A stretch of DNA of 46,425 nt from Pseudomonadota bacterium (GCA_021848545.1 JAJZUL010000026.1:1-46425), one strand, 5' to 3'; numbered from the stretch's first letter, positions 1 to 9,457 are shown. Numbers and translations: made by a program. Notes: a model not told the origin generated them from the sequence alone.

Positions 1-57
1 AGGATAGCCAAGGGCGCGGACGCGCCCGCCCGGCGATTGAGGGAAATATACATAATG

Positions 58-87
58 CAGGGGAAGCGGGTTCACCCGATTCCCCTG
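58..87. terminator. Intergenic hairpin near the window start
   Basis: An inverted repeat with 8-bp outer arms (CAGGGGAA / TTCCCCTG), one mismatch and a 5-bp inner stem (CGGGT / ACCCG). No T-run follows directly, so it could be a terminator for a gene left of the window or a plain intergenic hairpin. Nothing else is recognised in bases 1-201. Confidence 0.4.
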
Positions 88-201
88 GCCCGCATCGCCA
101 ATCTTTTATATCGACAAACCGCGATGCCATGGCACCATCGGATTCAGGCGTCTCCGCGCTTCCCCCAGCGACAACAAGCCTGATTTTCTTATGGTGAAAG
201 C

Positions 202-996
202 ATGAACCCTGAGCGGGAAGGCCCGGTTTCCACCGGCATGGATGGGGGAACGACGGCGGCCAACCATTGCCGGCAGGCGGCCAACACCGCCATCCGCGCT
301 TTCGTCAGCCTGCTGATGGAAGCCGAAAGCGACGGCCGGATTCCCCTGGCGGCCGTCGCCCGGATCGCCGAAATCATGGTGGCGAAAAACGGGCCGATGG
401 CCGATTTCTATCGCCGGGCCGAAGCCGCCGTTCGCGCCGACGGCGAGCGCGGCGCCAACGCGTTCAAGCGGACGGAGCACCTCAACCGCCTGATCGCCGA
501 ACCCTTCGCCCATCTGCTGGATTCGCCCGACGGCGGCGTCGACCGGCGACATCTGCGCGCCTTCTTCGCCGCCATCCGCGCCTTGTTGGGCGAGGATTCC
601 TATCTCGATCTGCAAAAGGCGGCCGAAACCTTGGCCGAACGCCATCGCGGCGAAGACCGGCTGGTGGATTGGATGGCGTTCCACAAGGACCCCGATTCCC
701 GGGCCATCGTCGACGACGTGCTGGTCACTTTGGCCCGCGCCTTCCACAATTTCGAATTACGCTGGGACTGGCTGCTGGCGCGGGTGAACGCCCCGGACCT
801 GCCGGCCGCCGGCGACCCGCCGCCGCCTTTGTCGGAACCCCGGTTGGCGCGGGTGCTGCTGGCCTTGTTCTCCAGCATGCGCGCCGAAAGCTTCGATACC
901 GAACGCGCCCGGGCCTTTGCCGCCCGCTGGGGCGCCATGCCGGAAAAAGTGTTCGGCGCCTTGTTCGTGGAATTGAAGCGGCGGGCGGATTCGTAG
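202..996 (+). CDS. Hypothetical protein, 264 aa
   Basis: I do not recognise this family. The protein looks soluble and mostly helical, with no signal peptide or membrane segment, and is rich in Ala, Arg and Asp. High GC at third codon positions and a full-length open frame support it as real. The ATG at 202 follows a weak GGTGAAAGC ribosome site. The gene stands alone on the plus strand and converges with the permease gene on its right, with a strong hairpin between their stops. A role cannot be assigned; the visible features are an acidic middle part and a proline-rich linker near residues 195-212. Confidence 0.7.
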   Translation: MNPEREGPVSTGMDGGTTAANHCRQAANTAIRAFVSLLMEAESDGRIPLAAVARIAEIMVAKNGPMADFYRRAEAAVRADGERGANAFKRTEHLNRLIAEPFAHLLDSPDGGVDRRHLRAFFAAIRALLGEDSYLDLQKAAETLAERHRGEDRLVDWMAFHKDPDSRAIVDDVLVTLARAFHNFELRWDWLLARVNAPDLPAAGDPPPPLSEPRLARVLLALFSSMRAESFDTERARAFAARWGAMPEKVFGALFVELKRRADS

Positions 997-1006
997 CCGC
1001 GCAGAC

Positions 1007-1043
1007 CCGGACCATGCCGCGACGCGGTCGCAGCATGGTCCGG
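1007..1043. terminator. Bidirectional terminator hairpin
   Basis: A near-perfect palindrome between convergent genes. It has an 11-bp outer stem (CCGGACCATGC / GCATGGTCCGG), a C/A mismatch, a 5-bp inner stem (GCGAC / GTCGC) and a GCG loop. Its position between two stop codons suggests it ends transcription from both sides. Confidence 0.7.
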
Positions 1044-1054
1044 CCGCCGAACAA

Positions 1055-1660
1055 TCAGCCGATCAGGGGTTTGCCCACCGGCAGCACGTCACGACCGCAA
1101 AGGTCGTGCAGAATGACGTGAAGCGCCATGTACCACGCGGCCAGGGCGCAAACGATCAGATCCCAGGCCGCCGCGTCCAGAAAAGCGGGATAGCCCCAAT
1201 TCACCAGATCAAGGCCGGCGAAGCCCAGCAGCAGGGTGGTGAAGGTCACGAACATGGCCTTGCTGATCTTGAACGAACCGATCCACAGCATGGCGGTGAA
1301 CAGGGTCCAACCGAACAGGAAGAACCCCAGATCATGGTCGTTCAAAGCCAGCATCTTGTTGTTCGTGGTCGAGCCCAGCAGATAGGCGCACAGGCTGATC
1401 CAGAAGGCGCCGTACCCGACGAAGGCGGCGTAGCCGAAATTGTTGCCGGTCTTTTGTTCCTGAAGGCCGGCGATCAATTGGCAGCCACCGCCGAAAACGA
1501 AGCCCAGCCAGATCACCGGACCGATGCCGATCCATCCCAGATTATGGAATTGCAGCAGCATCGTGGTCATACCGAAGCCGCCGAGGCCAACCACGGCGGG
1601 GTTGCCCAGTTTGTACGGGGCGGCCGCCGCTCCCGCATTCGCTGTTTCGATCGTGGACAT
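1055..1660 (-). CDS. satP: Acetate/succinate permease, GPR1/FUN34/YaaH family
   Basis: Predicted inner-membrane transporter for acetate or succinate. The family signature lies near the N-terminus (GNPAVVGLGGFGMTT, residues 19-33), followed by about six hydrophobic helices. The polar pairs and the GAFW motif (near residue 84) are typical of the AceTr family. Length 201 aa is normal for the bacterial members. The start follows an AAAGGGAACACAGGG leader. It is monocistronic as far as can be seen: the next gene upstream on the same strand (PsiE family) is about 300 bp away. The exact substrate cannot be read from the sequence. Confidence 0.88.
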   Translation of the reverse strand: MSTIETANAGAAAAPYKLGNPAVVGLGGFGMTTMLLQFHNLGWIGIGPVIWLGFVFGGGCQLIAGLQEQKTGNNFGYAAFVGYGAFWISLCAYLLGSTTNNKMLALNDHDLGFFLFGWTLFTAMLWIGSFKISKAMFVTFTTLLLGFAGLDLVNWGYPAFLDAAAWDLIVCALAAWYMALHVILHDLCGRDVLPVGKPLIG

Positions 1661-1956
1661 CCCTGTGTTCCCTTTGTTTGTTTCCGGGTAAGACTGATCC
1701 CTTGGGGGATTTTTCGTTCCCTGCCGCCTTGAGGCCGGCCCGCATGGACGACCTCATCATCAGCAGCGAAAAACAGCATAGAAAAAATCAGGTCCGTTGC
1801 CACCACATTTCAACAAGTCTTACAATCGTCCGGCTCCCTGTGCGCATCTTCTATTGGTCGGCGAAACATGCCGGGCTACATGCGCGTCGCTTGTTTGAAT
1901 TTGTCGAAACAATGTCAATCCGCCACCTGCGGTCGCGCGATATGCCCGGACATTTG
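1661..1956. other. Intergenic leader of the permease gene
   Basis: About 296 bp without a gene, less GC-rich than its surroundings. It contains an inverted repeat TTGTTT-N10-AAACAA at 1891-1912 that could be a regulator site about 230 bp upstream of the permease start. I find no convincing sigma-70 or sigma-54 promoter; one TTGACA box lacks a good partner. Confidence 0.3.
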
Positions 1957-2424
1957 TCAGGGCTCCGTCTCCCGCCCGACTTTTTTTCTGTCACCGCTGG
2001 AGATCAGCCAGTAGAGCACGCCCAGCGACAGCCCCATCCCCCCCAGGCCCAGCAGCATCTCCAGGCTGGCGGTCTTGTAATCCAGCAGGATCAGTTTCCG
2101 CGCCAGGGCGAGAATGGCGATCAGGACGACGACCCGCACCTGGATCGCCCCCGACCGGGTCCTGAGCGCCAGAACGATGGAATGGTTGAATTCCAGCAGG
2201 ATCAACACCGTCAACAGCGAGCCGAAGGCATCCTGCAGGACGTCGGTGTCCAGGAATTTCATGCCCAGCCAAGCGTCGCCGGCGACATCGATCACCGCCA
2301 GCACCGTCGCGTAAACGACCATCAGCGAGATCACCACCACCAGAAACGTCAAAATCGCGTGCTCGAACCGCTCATACGGCGTGCGCTTGCTCTGGCCCGG
2401 TTTCAAGAATTCGGGAGTTTCCAT
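1957..2424 (-). CDS. PsiE-family phosphate-starvation-inducible membrane protein
   Basis: A 155-aa protein with four hydrophobic segments (roughly residues 22-45, 65-88, 95-112 and 122-142), matching the size and layout of the PsiE family, whose molecular function is unknown. The start at 2424 (METPEF) places the whole conserved part in the product. The frame stays open for another 124 codons upstream, but that stretch reads through a repetitive intergenic element and has no membrane or family features, so I exclude it. Family assignment is by topology and general similarity, hence moderate confidence. Confidence 0.65.
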   Translation of the reverse strand: METPEFLKPGQSKRTPYERFEHAILTFLVVVISLMVVYATVLAVIDVAGDAWLGMKFLDTDVLQDAFGSLLTVLILLEFNHSIVLALRTRSGAIQVRVVVLIAILALARKLILLDYKTASLEMLLGLGGMGLSLGVLYWLISSGDRKKVGRETEP

Positions 2425-2758
2425 CCGCCCTGTACTCCGATTGCGAGGCTGCCGTCCGACGGGTTGGATGGTAGGACATAAGGGAAGCAGCGTCATTTGT
2501 TGGTTCGCCTCAAGCGCCGGCGCTCGCGCTTGGCTGTCCTCACTCGCTTGCGCTCGCTCCGGCGCGCGAGTCTTGGTGCTCCGCTCCGCTTCGGGCGCAT
2601 AGTCGTCGCTCCGCTCCTCCGGGTGGCGTGGCTCGACAGTGGGGCATATCAGGTGTTTGATTTGACCTCGGGATTGTTGGTTGGACAGGTTGGCGCGGGC
2701 AGGGTAAAAAGCGCTTTTCCGGTGCCGCCTTTTTTCGCGTCGCAACCGGGTAACGCCT
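2425..2758. repeat. Intergenic repeat-like region upstream of alaS
   Basis: About 334 bp with no gene. Bases 2511-2640 are packed with short CGCTC/GCTCC direct repeats and inverted repeats, including the perfect palindrome AGCGCCGGCGCT at 2513-2524 and the pair GCGCCGG (2514-2520) / CCGGCGC (2559-2565). On the minus strand it translates to a HPEERSDD-type peptide, a hallmark of dispersed intergenic repeats in alphaproteobacteria. The last 120 bp form the alaS leader; no clear promoter is visible. Confidence 0.5.
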
Positions 2759-5404
2759 ATGACGACGTCTCGGACCATGCAGACAGCGAACGACATCCGC
2801 CGCGCCTTTCTCGATTATTTCGCCCGCAACGATCACGAGGTGGTGGCGTCCAGCCCGCTGGTGCCGCGCAACGACCCCACCCTGATGTTCACCAATGCCG
2901 GCATGGTGCCGTTCAAGAACGTCTTCACCGGCGCCGAGAAACGCGATTACGTGCGCGCCGCCAGCGCCCAGAAATGCGTGCGGGCGGGGGGCAAGCACAA
3001 CGACCTCGACAATGTCGGCTATACCGCCCGCCACCACACCTTTTTCGAGATGCTGGGCAATTTCTCGTTCGGCGATTATTTCAAGGAACGGGCCATCGAA
3101 CTGGCCTGGACCCTGATCACCCGCGAATTCGCCCTGGATACCGACCGGCTGCTGGTCACCGTCTATCACGACGATGACGAGGCCTTTTCCGCCTGGAAGC
3201 GCATCGCCGGCCTGCCGGACAGCCGCATCCTGCGCATCAGTACGTCGGACAATTTCTGGGCCATGGGCGATACCGGCCCCTGCGGCCCCTGTTCCGAAAT
3301 CTTCTACGATCACGGCGACCATATTCCCGGCGGCCCGCCCGGCAGCGCGGACGCCGACGGCGACCGCTTCGTCGAGATCTGGAATCTGGTGTTCATGCAG
3401 TTCGACCAGGTGGACCGCGACACCCGCCGCGCCCTGCCCCATCCGTCGATCGATACCGGCATGGGCCTGGAACGTCTGGCCGCGGTCCTGCAAGGCAAGC
3501 ACGACAATTACGACATCGATCTGATGCGGACCCTGATCGAGGCGTCGGCCGTCGCGTCGGGGACCGAGCCGGACGGACCGCACCGCGCCTCGCACCGCAT
3601 CGTCGCCGACCATTTGCGCTCCACCTGCTTCCTGATCGCCGACGGGGTGCTGCCGTCCAACGAGGGACGCGGCTACGTGCTGCGGCGGATCATGCGCCGG
3701 GCCATGCGCCACGTCCACCTGATGGGCTGCGACGATCCCATGATGTGGAGCCTGGTCCCCGCTTTGGTCGGCGAGATGGGCGAGGCCTATCCCGAATTGC
3801 GCCGGGCCCAGGCCCTGATCACCGAGACCCTGAAGCTGGAGGAAACCCGCTTCAAGGCCATGCTGGACAAGGGCCTGCGGCTGCTTGAGGACGAAGTCGC
3901 CCGTCTGCCGTCGGGCACGCCGTTCCCCGGCGAGACCGCCTTCCGTCTGTACGACACATACGGATTCCCCCTCGATCTGACCCAGGACGCCCTGCGCCCG
4001 CGCGGCATCGCCGTCGATACCGACGGGTTCGACACCGCCATGGCCCACCAGCGGGCCGAAGCGCGCAAGGCCTGGGCCGGGTCCGGCGAGGCCGCCACCG
4101 AATCGGTATGGTTCGAACTGCGCGAGCAGGCCGGCGCCACCGAATTCCTCGGCTACGACACCAACGAGGCCGAAGGCAAGATCCTGGCCCTGGTGCAGAA
4201 CGGCACCGTCACCGACACGGTCCAGCCCGGCGGCACCGCCGCCCTGGTGACCAACCAGACCCCGTTCTACGGCGAATCCGGCGGCCAGACCGGCGATACC
4301 GGCATCATCACCGCCGGCGCCGCCCGGCTGGTAGTCACCGACACCCAGAAGAAAGCCGGCGATCTGGTGGTCCATCTGGGCACGGTCGAAGGCGGCCCCC
4401 TGCGGGTGGGCGCCGACATCCATCTTGCCGTCGACGCGGCGCGGCGCGACGCCATTCGCGCCCACCATTCCGCCACCCACCTGTTGCACGCGGCCCTGCG
4501 CCGCAGCCTGGGCGACCACGTCACCCAGAAGGGATCGCTGGTGGGACCCGACCGGCTGCGGTTCGACATCAGCCATCCCAAGGCGCTGGAGGCCGACGAA
4601 ATCCGCGCCGTCGAGCACCGAGTCAACAGCCAGATTCGCGCCAACCGCACCGTCGCCACCCGCCTGATGCCCCGCGACGCCGCCGTCGAGGCCGGCGCCA
4701 TGGCCCTGTTCGGCGAGAAATACGGCGACGAGGTGCGGGTGGTGACCATGGGCGATGCCGATGCCACGTTTTCGGTGGAATTGTGCGGCGGCACCCATGT
4801 CCGGCGCACCGGCGATATCGGCGCCTTGAAGATCGTCGGCGAAAGCGCGGTGGGGGCCGGCGTGCGCCGCATCGAAGCGGTCGCCGGCGAAGCCTTTCTG
4901 GATTGGGCCGAGGAACGCGAAACCCTGCTGGCGCGCGCCGCCGAGGCCCTGAAGGCCGCGCCCGCCGACATTCCCGGCCGCATTGCCCAGATGATCGAGG
5001 AACGGCGCCGGCTGGAACGCGAACTGGCCGAGACCCGCCGGCAATTGGCCACGGGCGGCGGCGGCGGCGAAACCAAACAGGTGGCCGGCATCACCTTTGC
5101 CGGACGGGCGCTGGACGGCGTCCCCGCCAAGGATCTGAAGGGCATGGCCGACGAGATCAAGAAACAGATCGGATCGGGCGTGGTCGCCCTGGTGTCCAGC
5201 GATGGCGGCAAGGCGTCGCTGGTGGTGGCGGTCACCGACGATCTGACCGGACGCTTCAACGCCGTCGATCTGGTCAAGGCCGGGTGCGAGGCCCTGGGCG
5301 GCAAGGGCGGCGGCGGCCGTCCCGACATGGCCCAGGCCGGCGGCCCCGACGGCGCCGCGGCCCCGGCCGCCCTGGCCAAAATCGAGGCGATGCTGGCGGG
5401 CTGA
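2759..5404 (+). CDS. alaS: Alanine--tRNA ligase
   Basis: Charges tRNA-Ala with alanine in the cytoplasm. The class II core shows [17 protein letters not shown] near residues 92-108 and [10 protein letters not shown] near 180. The editing domain has HHSATH (about 569-574) and CGGTH (about 676-680), the metal-binding residues that clear mischarged tRNA. The C-terminal part contains a coiled-coil stretch and the glycine-rich C-Ala domain. At 881 aa it is full length. The true start may be the in-frame ATG at 2777 (MQTANDIRR), which fits the usual family N-terminus; neither start has a strong ribosome site. A hairpin terminator follows. Confidence 0.97.
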   Translation: MTTSRTMQTANDIRRAFLDYFARNDHEVVASSPLVPRNDPTLMFTNAGMVPFKNVFTGAEKRDYVRAASAQKCVRAGGKHNDLDNVGYTARHHTFFEMLGNFSFGDYFKERAIELAWTLITREFALDTDRLLVTVYHDDDEAFSAWKRIAGLPDSRILRISTSDNFWAMGDTGPCGPCSEIFYDHGDHIPGGPPGSADADGDRFVEIWNLVFMQFDQVDRDTRRALPHPSIDTGMGLERLAAVLQGKHDNYDIDLMRTLIEASAVASGTEPDGPHRASHRIVADHLRSTCFLIADGVLPSNEGRGYVLRRIMRRAMRHVHLMGCDDPMMWSLVPALVGEMGEAYPELRRAQALITETLKLEETRFKAMLDKGLRLLEDEVARLPSGTPFPGETAFRLYDTYGFPLDLTQDALRPRGIAVDTDGFDTAMAHQRAEARKAWAGSGEAATESVWFELREQAGATEFLGYDTNEAEGKILALVQNGTVTDTVQPGGTAALVTNQTPFYGESGGQTGDTGIITAGAARLVVTDTQKKAGDLVVHLGTVEGGPLRVGADIHLAVDAARRDAIRAHHSATHLLHAALRRSLGDHVTQKGSLVGPDRLRFDISHPKALEADEIRAVEHRVNSQIRANRTVATRLMPRDAAVEAGAMALFGEKYGDEVRVVTMGDADATFSVELCGGTHVRRTGDIGALKIVGESAVGAGVRRIEAVAGEAFLDWAEERETLLARAAEALKAAPADIPGRIAQMIEERRRLERELAETRRQLATGGGGGETKQVAGITFAGRALDGVPAKDLKGMADEIKKQIGSGVVALVSSDGGKASLVVAVTDDLTGRFNAVDLVKAGCEALGGKGGGGRPDMAQAGGPDGAAAPAALAKIEAMLAG

Positions 5405-5419
5405 TCGGCGCTCGCGCGT

Positions 5420-5455
5420 CTAGAGCCGTTTCCGATCAATCGGAATCGGCTCTAG
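5420..5455 (+). terminator. Terminator of alaS
   Basis: Inverted repeat with arms CTAGAGCCG / CGGCTCTAG, one T-T mismatch and inner arms TTCCGAT / ATCGGAA, followed by CTTTATTA. It lies 16 bp after the alaS stop. A similar GAGCCGTTTCC hairpin follows speE at 8052. Confidence 0.7.
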
Positions 5456-5508
5456 CTTTATTACTCGGCCCGTCCCGGGCCGCACTCAAACGCCGCGCGG
5501 GCTTGTCG

Positions 5509-5542
5509 CATTTTCCGACTGATCCTGTCAGATCGGAAAATG
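5509..5542 (-). terminator. Terminator of the ABC transporter gene
   Basis: Perfect 10-bp stem CATTTTCCGA / TCGGAAAATG with a further CTGA/TCAG pairing inside, two bases beyond the stop codon of the minus-strand ABC transporter gene. The TTTT lies inside the stem, so termination strength is uncertain. Confidence 0.55.
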
Positions 5543-5544
5543 CT

Positions 5545-7323
5545 CTATCTCATGTCATCGCGGTCCAGCATGCCGCGGAAGCGGCCGTCGGGGCGATTGG
5601 CCAGATCGTCCCAGCCCCCCTGTTCGACCACGCGGCCCCGTTCCATGACGGCGATGCGGTCGGCGCCGCGCACGGTGGACAGGCGGTGGGCGATGACCAC
5701 CAGGGTCGTGCGCCCCCGCAACCGGGCGATGGCATCCAGGATGCGGCGCTCATTGTCGCCGTCCAGCGCGCTGGTGGCCTCGTCCAGGATCAACAGCGCC
5801 GGGCGGCGCAGCAAGGCCCGCGCCAGGGCCAGACGCTGACGCTCGCCGCCCGACAGGAAATGGCCCCGATCCCCCACCACCGTATCGAGGCCGGCGGGCA
5901 GGCGGCCGACGAAATCCGCCGCCGCCAGATCCAGGGCTTCGCGCATGGCCGCTTCGTCCGCGTCCTCGGCGACCCAGGCGAGGTTGGCGCGGATGGTGTC
6001 GTGAAACAGGAACACGTCCTGGGGCACATAGGCGGTGCGGCCGCGCCAGGCGCGCATCAGCGCCTCGTCCAGAACGACGCCGTCGATGACCACGCGTCCC
6101 CGTTCGGGCATGACGAGACCCGCCAGCAGATCGGCCAGGGTGGTCTTGCCGGCGCCCGACGGCCCCACCACCGCCACGGTTTCGCGGGCGCGAATGTCGA
6201 GATCGATTCCGGCCAGCGTCTCGGCCCCGGCCTCGTCATAGCGGAACCCGACCCCCTCAAGACGCAGGTCGCGGTCGAGAGCCGGCGCGCGCCGGGCCGG
6301 CATGTCCGGTTCCGCCGCCTCGGCGCATTGCGCCAGCAAAGCCATGACCCGTTCATAGGCCGGCAGGGCGTTGGCGAACTGCAACAGGGTCTGATTGACC
6401 TGGGACACCAGCGGCATCATCCGCCCCACCACCACCACCAGCAGCACGGTCTGGGCGGCGGGCAGGGCCGCCACCCGCACCGCCAGCCAGGCCAGAATCC
6501 CCAGCAGCAGGGCGCCGGCGACATCGAAGCCGCCGCGGAACAGGGCCTGATTGCGGATGAAATCCAGACGCTCGGCCCGGCGCCGGTCAACGGTCTCGGT
6601 GAAGGACCGGGCGTGGTGCCCTTCGCGGCCGTAGCTTTTGGCCACCCGCAAACCGGCCAGGAACTCGGCGGCCGATGCCGCCAGGGCCATGTTGGCGTGC
6701 TGGGTCCGGCGCCCGAGATGGCGCGCGCGCCCCGCCGCCCGGAACAGAACCGGCGGCAACAGCACCGCCGCCACCGCCACCGGCACGGCCAGGGTGGGCG
6801 ACACCCAGATCGCCACGGCCAGATGAATCGCGGTCATGGCCAGGGCCAGACACAGACGGGTGAAGGCCAGGGTGGCGGCGCCGACCCGGTCGATTTCGCC
6901 GGTCACCGTTTGCAGCACGTCCGACGCCTTGAGCAGCATCACCACCCGCCACCGGGCCGCGGTCAGGGCGATGAAGGTGCGGTTGCGGAGATCGTCGACG
7001 AATCCCAGCCGCAATTGCGCCATGGCGATGTCGCGCCGTCCCGACAACAGGGCGCGCACCCCCACCAACCCGATGAACAGGGCAAGAACCGCCGGCAGCC
7101 CCGGCTTCACCCCCATCGTCCGGAAGGTGCCCGACAGCCAGTTCAGTTCGCCGCCGTGACCGGCGGCGATGCCGGCCATGGCCAGCAGCGGCACCAGCAT
7201 CAGAAGCGCGAAGCCATCGGTCAGGGCGGCCGCCGCCAACAGGACCGACGCCGACCCGATCCGCCAGGGATTCCATCCCCACAGCGCCCGCCAATAGCGG
7301 CGAAATCCATAATCCGGCGGCAT
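5545..7323 (-). CDS. ABC transporter, fused permease and ATP-binding protein
   Basis: A 592-aa half-transporter that should act as a homodimer in the inner membrane. Residues about 20-310 form the six-helix transmembrane domain. The nucleotide-binding domain covers about 340-585, with Walker A GPSGAGKTT, signature LSGGERQRLALARALL, Walker B LLILDEATSALD and the switch histidine in AHRLST. This order is that of type I exporters of the MsbA/CydC/LapB kind. The substrate is unknown: no partner permease, membrane-fusion protein or peptidase domain is nearby. It is transcribed alone and converges with alaS. Confidence 0.92.
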   Translation of the reverse strand: MPPDYGFRRYWRALWGWNPWRIGSASVLLAAAALTDGFALLMLVPLLAMAGIAAGHGGELNWLSGTFRTMGVKPGLPAVLALFIGLVGVRALLSGRRDIAMAQLRLGFVDDLRNRTFIALTAARWRVVMLLKASDVLQTVTGEIDRVGAATLAFTRLCLALAMTAIHLAVAIWVSPTLAVPVAVAAVLLPPVLFRAAGRARHLGRRTQHANMALAASAAEFLAGLRVAKSYGREGHHARSFTETVDRRRAERLDFIRNQALFRGGFDVAGALLLGILAWLAVRVAALPAAQTVLLVVVVGRMMPLVSQVNQTLLQFANALPAYERVMALLAQCAEAAEPDMPARRAPALDRDLRLEGVGFRYDEAGAETLAGIDLDIRARETVAVVGPSGAGKTTLADLLAGLVMPERGRVVIDGVVLDEALMRAWRGRTAYVPQDVFLFHDTIRANLAWVAEDADEAAMREALDLAAADFVGRLPAGLDTVVGDRGHFLSGGERQRLALARALLRRPALLILDEATSALDGDNERRILDAIARLRGRTTLVVIAHRLSTVRGADRIAVMERGRVVEQGGWDDLANRPDGRFRGMLDRDDMR

Positions 7324-7402
7324 GGTCCTCTTGATAGCCCGTTTGTACCGTCGCTGCGGGCTTGACCGGATTCCGATGAGCGGGACTCACCGGAATTCGG
7401 TA

Positions 7403-8017
7403 TTACGGCCCGGCGATCACATAGCCCTGGGACCGCAGATAGGCGTCGGCGGCGCCCCGGTCGGGCGCGGGAAAGCCGGCCGCCGCCAGATCGCGGATTT
7501 GTTTCGAGGCCAGAAGCTGCTCGACCGGCTTTTTCAGGCATTGGCCGAAAATCCCCGGCAGGGCCGCATCCAGGCCCATCACCGGCGCCGACCGGTAATG
7601 ATTGAAGAAATAGCCGATGGTATCGCCATTGGCCTTGACCGCATCGACGACGCAGGTGACCTGCACCCGGCCCGAGGGATGGCGAATTTTGGCGCTGCCG
7701 GTGATCCGCGTCACCACCTGCGGATCGATGTCGGGGCGGTTGACGGCGACCCCGCGGAAGGCCCGGCCCAGCACGCCCACCGCCGCCCGTTCCAGGGCCG
7801 CGCCCTCGGGCGCGCCGTCACCGGAACTGAGGGGATCATTGTCGACGAGCCTAGCCGCAAGGGTGGGTTCGGACATCTGCACCAGCACCCGGCCCGGCAA
7901 GGGCAGGGCCAGACCCGGCGGCGCCGTCAGCCGGACCTGATCGGGCGCCGGCGGCGAGGCGCACCCCGCCAGCATCGCCACCGCCATCATCGCCGCCATA
8001 CCAATCGATCGCCGCAT
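7403..8017 (-). CDS. Putative lipoprotein, 204 aa
   Basis: The N-terminus MRRSIGMAAMMAVAMLAGCASPP is a clear lipoprotein signal with lipobox LAGC, so the mature protein should be anchored by Cys-19 in the envelope. The rest is soluble and carries no domain I recognise. I chose the ATG at 8017 because an ACGGGGA ribosome site precedes it; the frame is open to 8083, but the added part reads through a terminator hairpin. Downstream on the same strand is the ABC transporter gene 79 bp away, so a shared transcript is possible but unproven. Confidence 0.75.
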   Translation of the reverse strand: MRRSIGMAAMMAVAMLAGCASPPAPDQVRLTAPPGLALPLPGRVLVQMSEPTLAARLVDNDPLSSGDGAPEGAALERAAVGVLGRAFRGVAVNRPDIDPQVVTRITGSAKIRHPSGRVQVTCVVDAVKANGDTIGYFFNHYRSAPVMGLDAALPGIFGQCLKKPVEQLLASKQIRDLAAAGFPAPDRGAADAYLRSQGYVIAGP

Positions 8018-8051
8018 GGAAATCCCCGTCATGAAAACCGGGCCATCATAA

Positions 8052-8079
8052 AGCCGTTTCCATTCAAACGGAAACGGCT
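8052..8079 (-). terminator. Terminator of speD-speE
   Basis: Perfect 10-bp stem AGCCGTTTCC / GGAAACGGCT with an 8-nt loop; in the speE direction it is followed by TTTAT. It sits 44 bp after the speE stop and before the lipoprotein start. Confidence 0.65.
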
Positions 8080-8123
8080 CCAAACCAACAAATCACAGTG
8101 CGATGACATTATCGGACAGCCGG

Positions 8124-8981
8124 TCACGCCGTGACCAGGACCTCGACATAGCGGGGCAAAGCGAAAGCCGCCTTGTGGACGTCCGGCGTGTAATAGCGGG
8201 TCGGTATCGGGGCGGCGGCGAATCTGGCCCGCAGGGTTTCAAGCGTCTCCGCCCGCGGCCGCAACGATGGCGAAGCCCAGCCCAGAGCCATGACGCCGCC
8301 GACATAGGTGGGCACCGCCGCCACGTAAAAACCGACATCGGCGAAATGGACCCGGCGCCGGCGGTAGGTGTCGGTGATCTCGCCGCCCTGGAGAAAGGGC
8401 ACGCCGTTCTGATTGACGAGAATGCCCTCGTCGGTCAGGCGCCGGGCGCAATCGCCGTAGAAATCCTGGGAAAACAGCACCGCTCCGGGACCGATGGGAT
8501 CGGTGGAATCGACGATGATCACGTCGAACCGCTCGGTGCCGTCGCGCATGAAGGCGGCGCCGTCGGCGATGGCCACCTCCAGGCGGGGATCGTCGAAGGC
8601 GCCATCGGACACCATCGGCAGATAACGGCGGCACAGATCGATGACCGAGGCGTCGATTTCGACCAGCACCACCCGTTCGACCTGAGCATGGCGCAGCACC
8701 TCGCGCACCATGCCGCCGTCGCCGCCGCCGACCACGCAGACCGAACGGACGCCGCCATGGGCGTAGATCGGCGTATGGGCCAGCATCTCGTGATAGACGA
8801 ATTCGTCGCCCGCGGTGACCTGGATCACCCCATCCAGGGCGAGAACCCGGCCGAAACCGGGAGTCTCGAAGACCCGGATATCCTGCAGACCGTCCTGGAC
8901 GCGATAAATGTCCCGCGTTACCCGGAACCCCTGACGCCAATCGTCATACAGGCGTTCCGAGTACCAGGATTCATCGCTCAC
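8124..8981 (-). CDS. speE: Spermidine synthase
   Basis: Transfers the aminopropyl group from decarboxylated S-adenosylmethionine to putrescine. The Rossmann-fold motif GGGDGG is at residues 85-90, and DSTDP (158-162) contains the conserved active-site aspartates; the N-terminal beta domain ends in DGVIQVTAGDEFVYHEML. Length 285 aa is normal. Its ATG overlaps the speD stop in an ATGA, so the two are translationally coupled and make spermidine together. Confidence 0.95.
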   Translation of the reverse strand: MSDESWYSERLYDDWRQGFRVTRDIYRVQDGLQDIRVFETPGFGRVLALDGVIQVTAGDEFVYHEMLAHTPIYAHGGVRSVCVVGGGDGGMVREVLRHAQVERVVLVEIDASVIDLCRRYLPMVSDGAFDDPRLEVAIADGAAFMRDGTERFDVIIVDSTDPIGPGAVLFSQDFYGDCARRLTDEGILVNQNGVPFLQGGEITDTYRRRRVHFADVGFYVAAVPTYVGGVMALGWASPSLRPRAETLETLRARFAAAPIPTRYYTPDVHKAAFALPRYVEVLVTA

Positions 8982-9457
8982 GGAACCAATCCCCGCCGAT
9001 TTTCCGCCAAAGTGACGTAATCGGGCCGGAAGGCTTCCTTGAGAATGGGAATCGCCTTATGCGGATCGCAATCCCCGCACATGAACACGTCGAGCGCGGC
9101 AAAGCCGCGTTCCGGCCAGGTGTGGATGGAGATATGGCTTTCCGCCAGGACCAGCACCCCGGAAACGCCGCCATTGGGCTGGAAGTGATGCAGATGACAA
9201 TGCAGGATCGTCGCCCCCGCCTCCACGGCCGAGCGACGCAGCGCCTCCTCGATAGCCGCCAGATCGTCCAGACGCTCGGCGCCCCAAAGGTCGATCAGCA
9301 GATGTGTTCCCGCGAATTTCACGCCATCGCGGCTGACGTAATAATCTTTTTCATTATCGATCACGGGCCAGTTCTGCCCGTCATCGGTGGCGCCTTGGGT
9401 AGCCCTCGGATTGGCTTCCGAGTTCATCCCCAGTTTGGCGGCAAGAGCGTGTGCCAT
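8978..9457 (-). CDS. speD: S-adenosylmethionine decarboxylase proenzyme
   Basis: Makes decarboxylated SAM for SpeE. It is the small prokaryotic pyruvoyl enzyme: self-cleavage is expected between Glu-106 and Ser-107 in LAESHISIHTWPE, with His-112 and Cys-127 (FMCGDC) at the spacings of the active-site His and Cys in the Thermotoga-type enzyme. The ATG at 9457 follows a strong GGAGGGGAGCT ribosome site. This gives an N-terminal extension of about 44 residues before the conserved core. It overlaps speE by four bases. Confidence 0.93.
   Translation of the reverse strand: MAHALAAKLGMNSEANPRATQGATDDGQNWPVIDNEKDYYVSRDGVKFAGTHLLIDLWGAERLDDLAAIEEALRRSAVEAGATILHCHLHHFQPNGGVSGVLVLAESHISIHTWPERGFAALDVFMCGDCDPHKAIPILKEAFRPDYVTLAENRRGLVP

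Noticed and set aside
2540-5044. An 834-codon open frame antisense to alaS
   Set aside because: A shadow of high-GC coding sequence; alaS is intact and conserved on the other strand.
4108-7365. A 1085-codon plus-strand open frame across alaS and the ABC transporter gene
   Set aside because: It overlaps two certain genes and its translation is low-complexity Arg/Gly/His-rich sequence.
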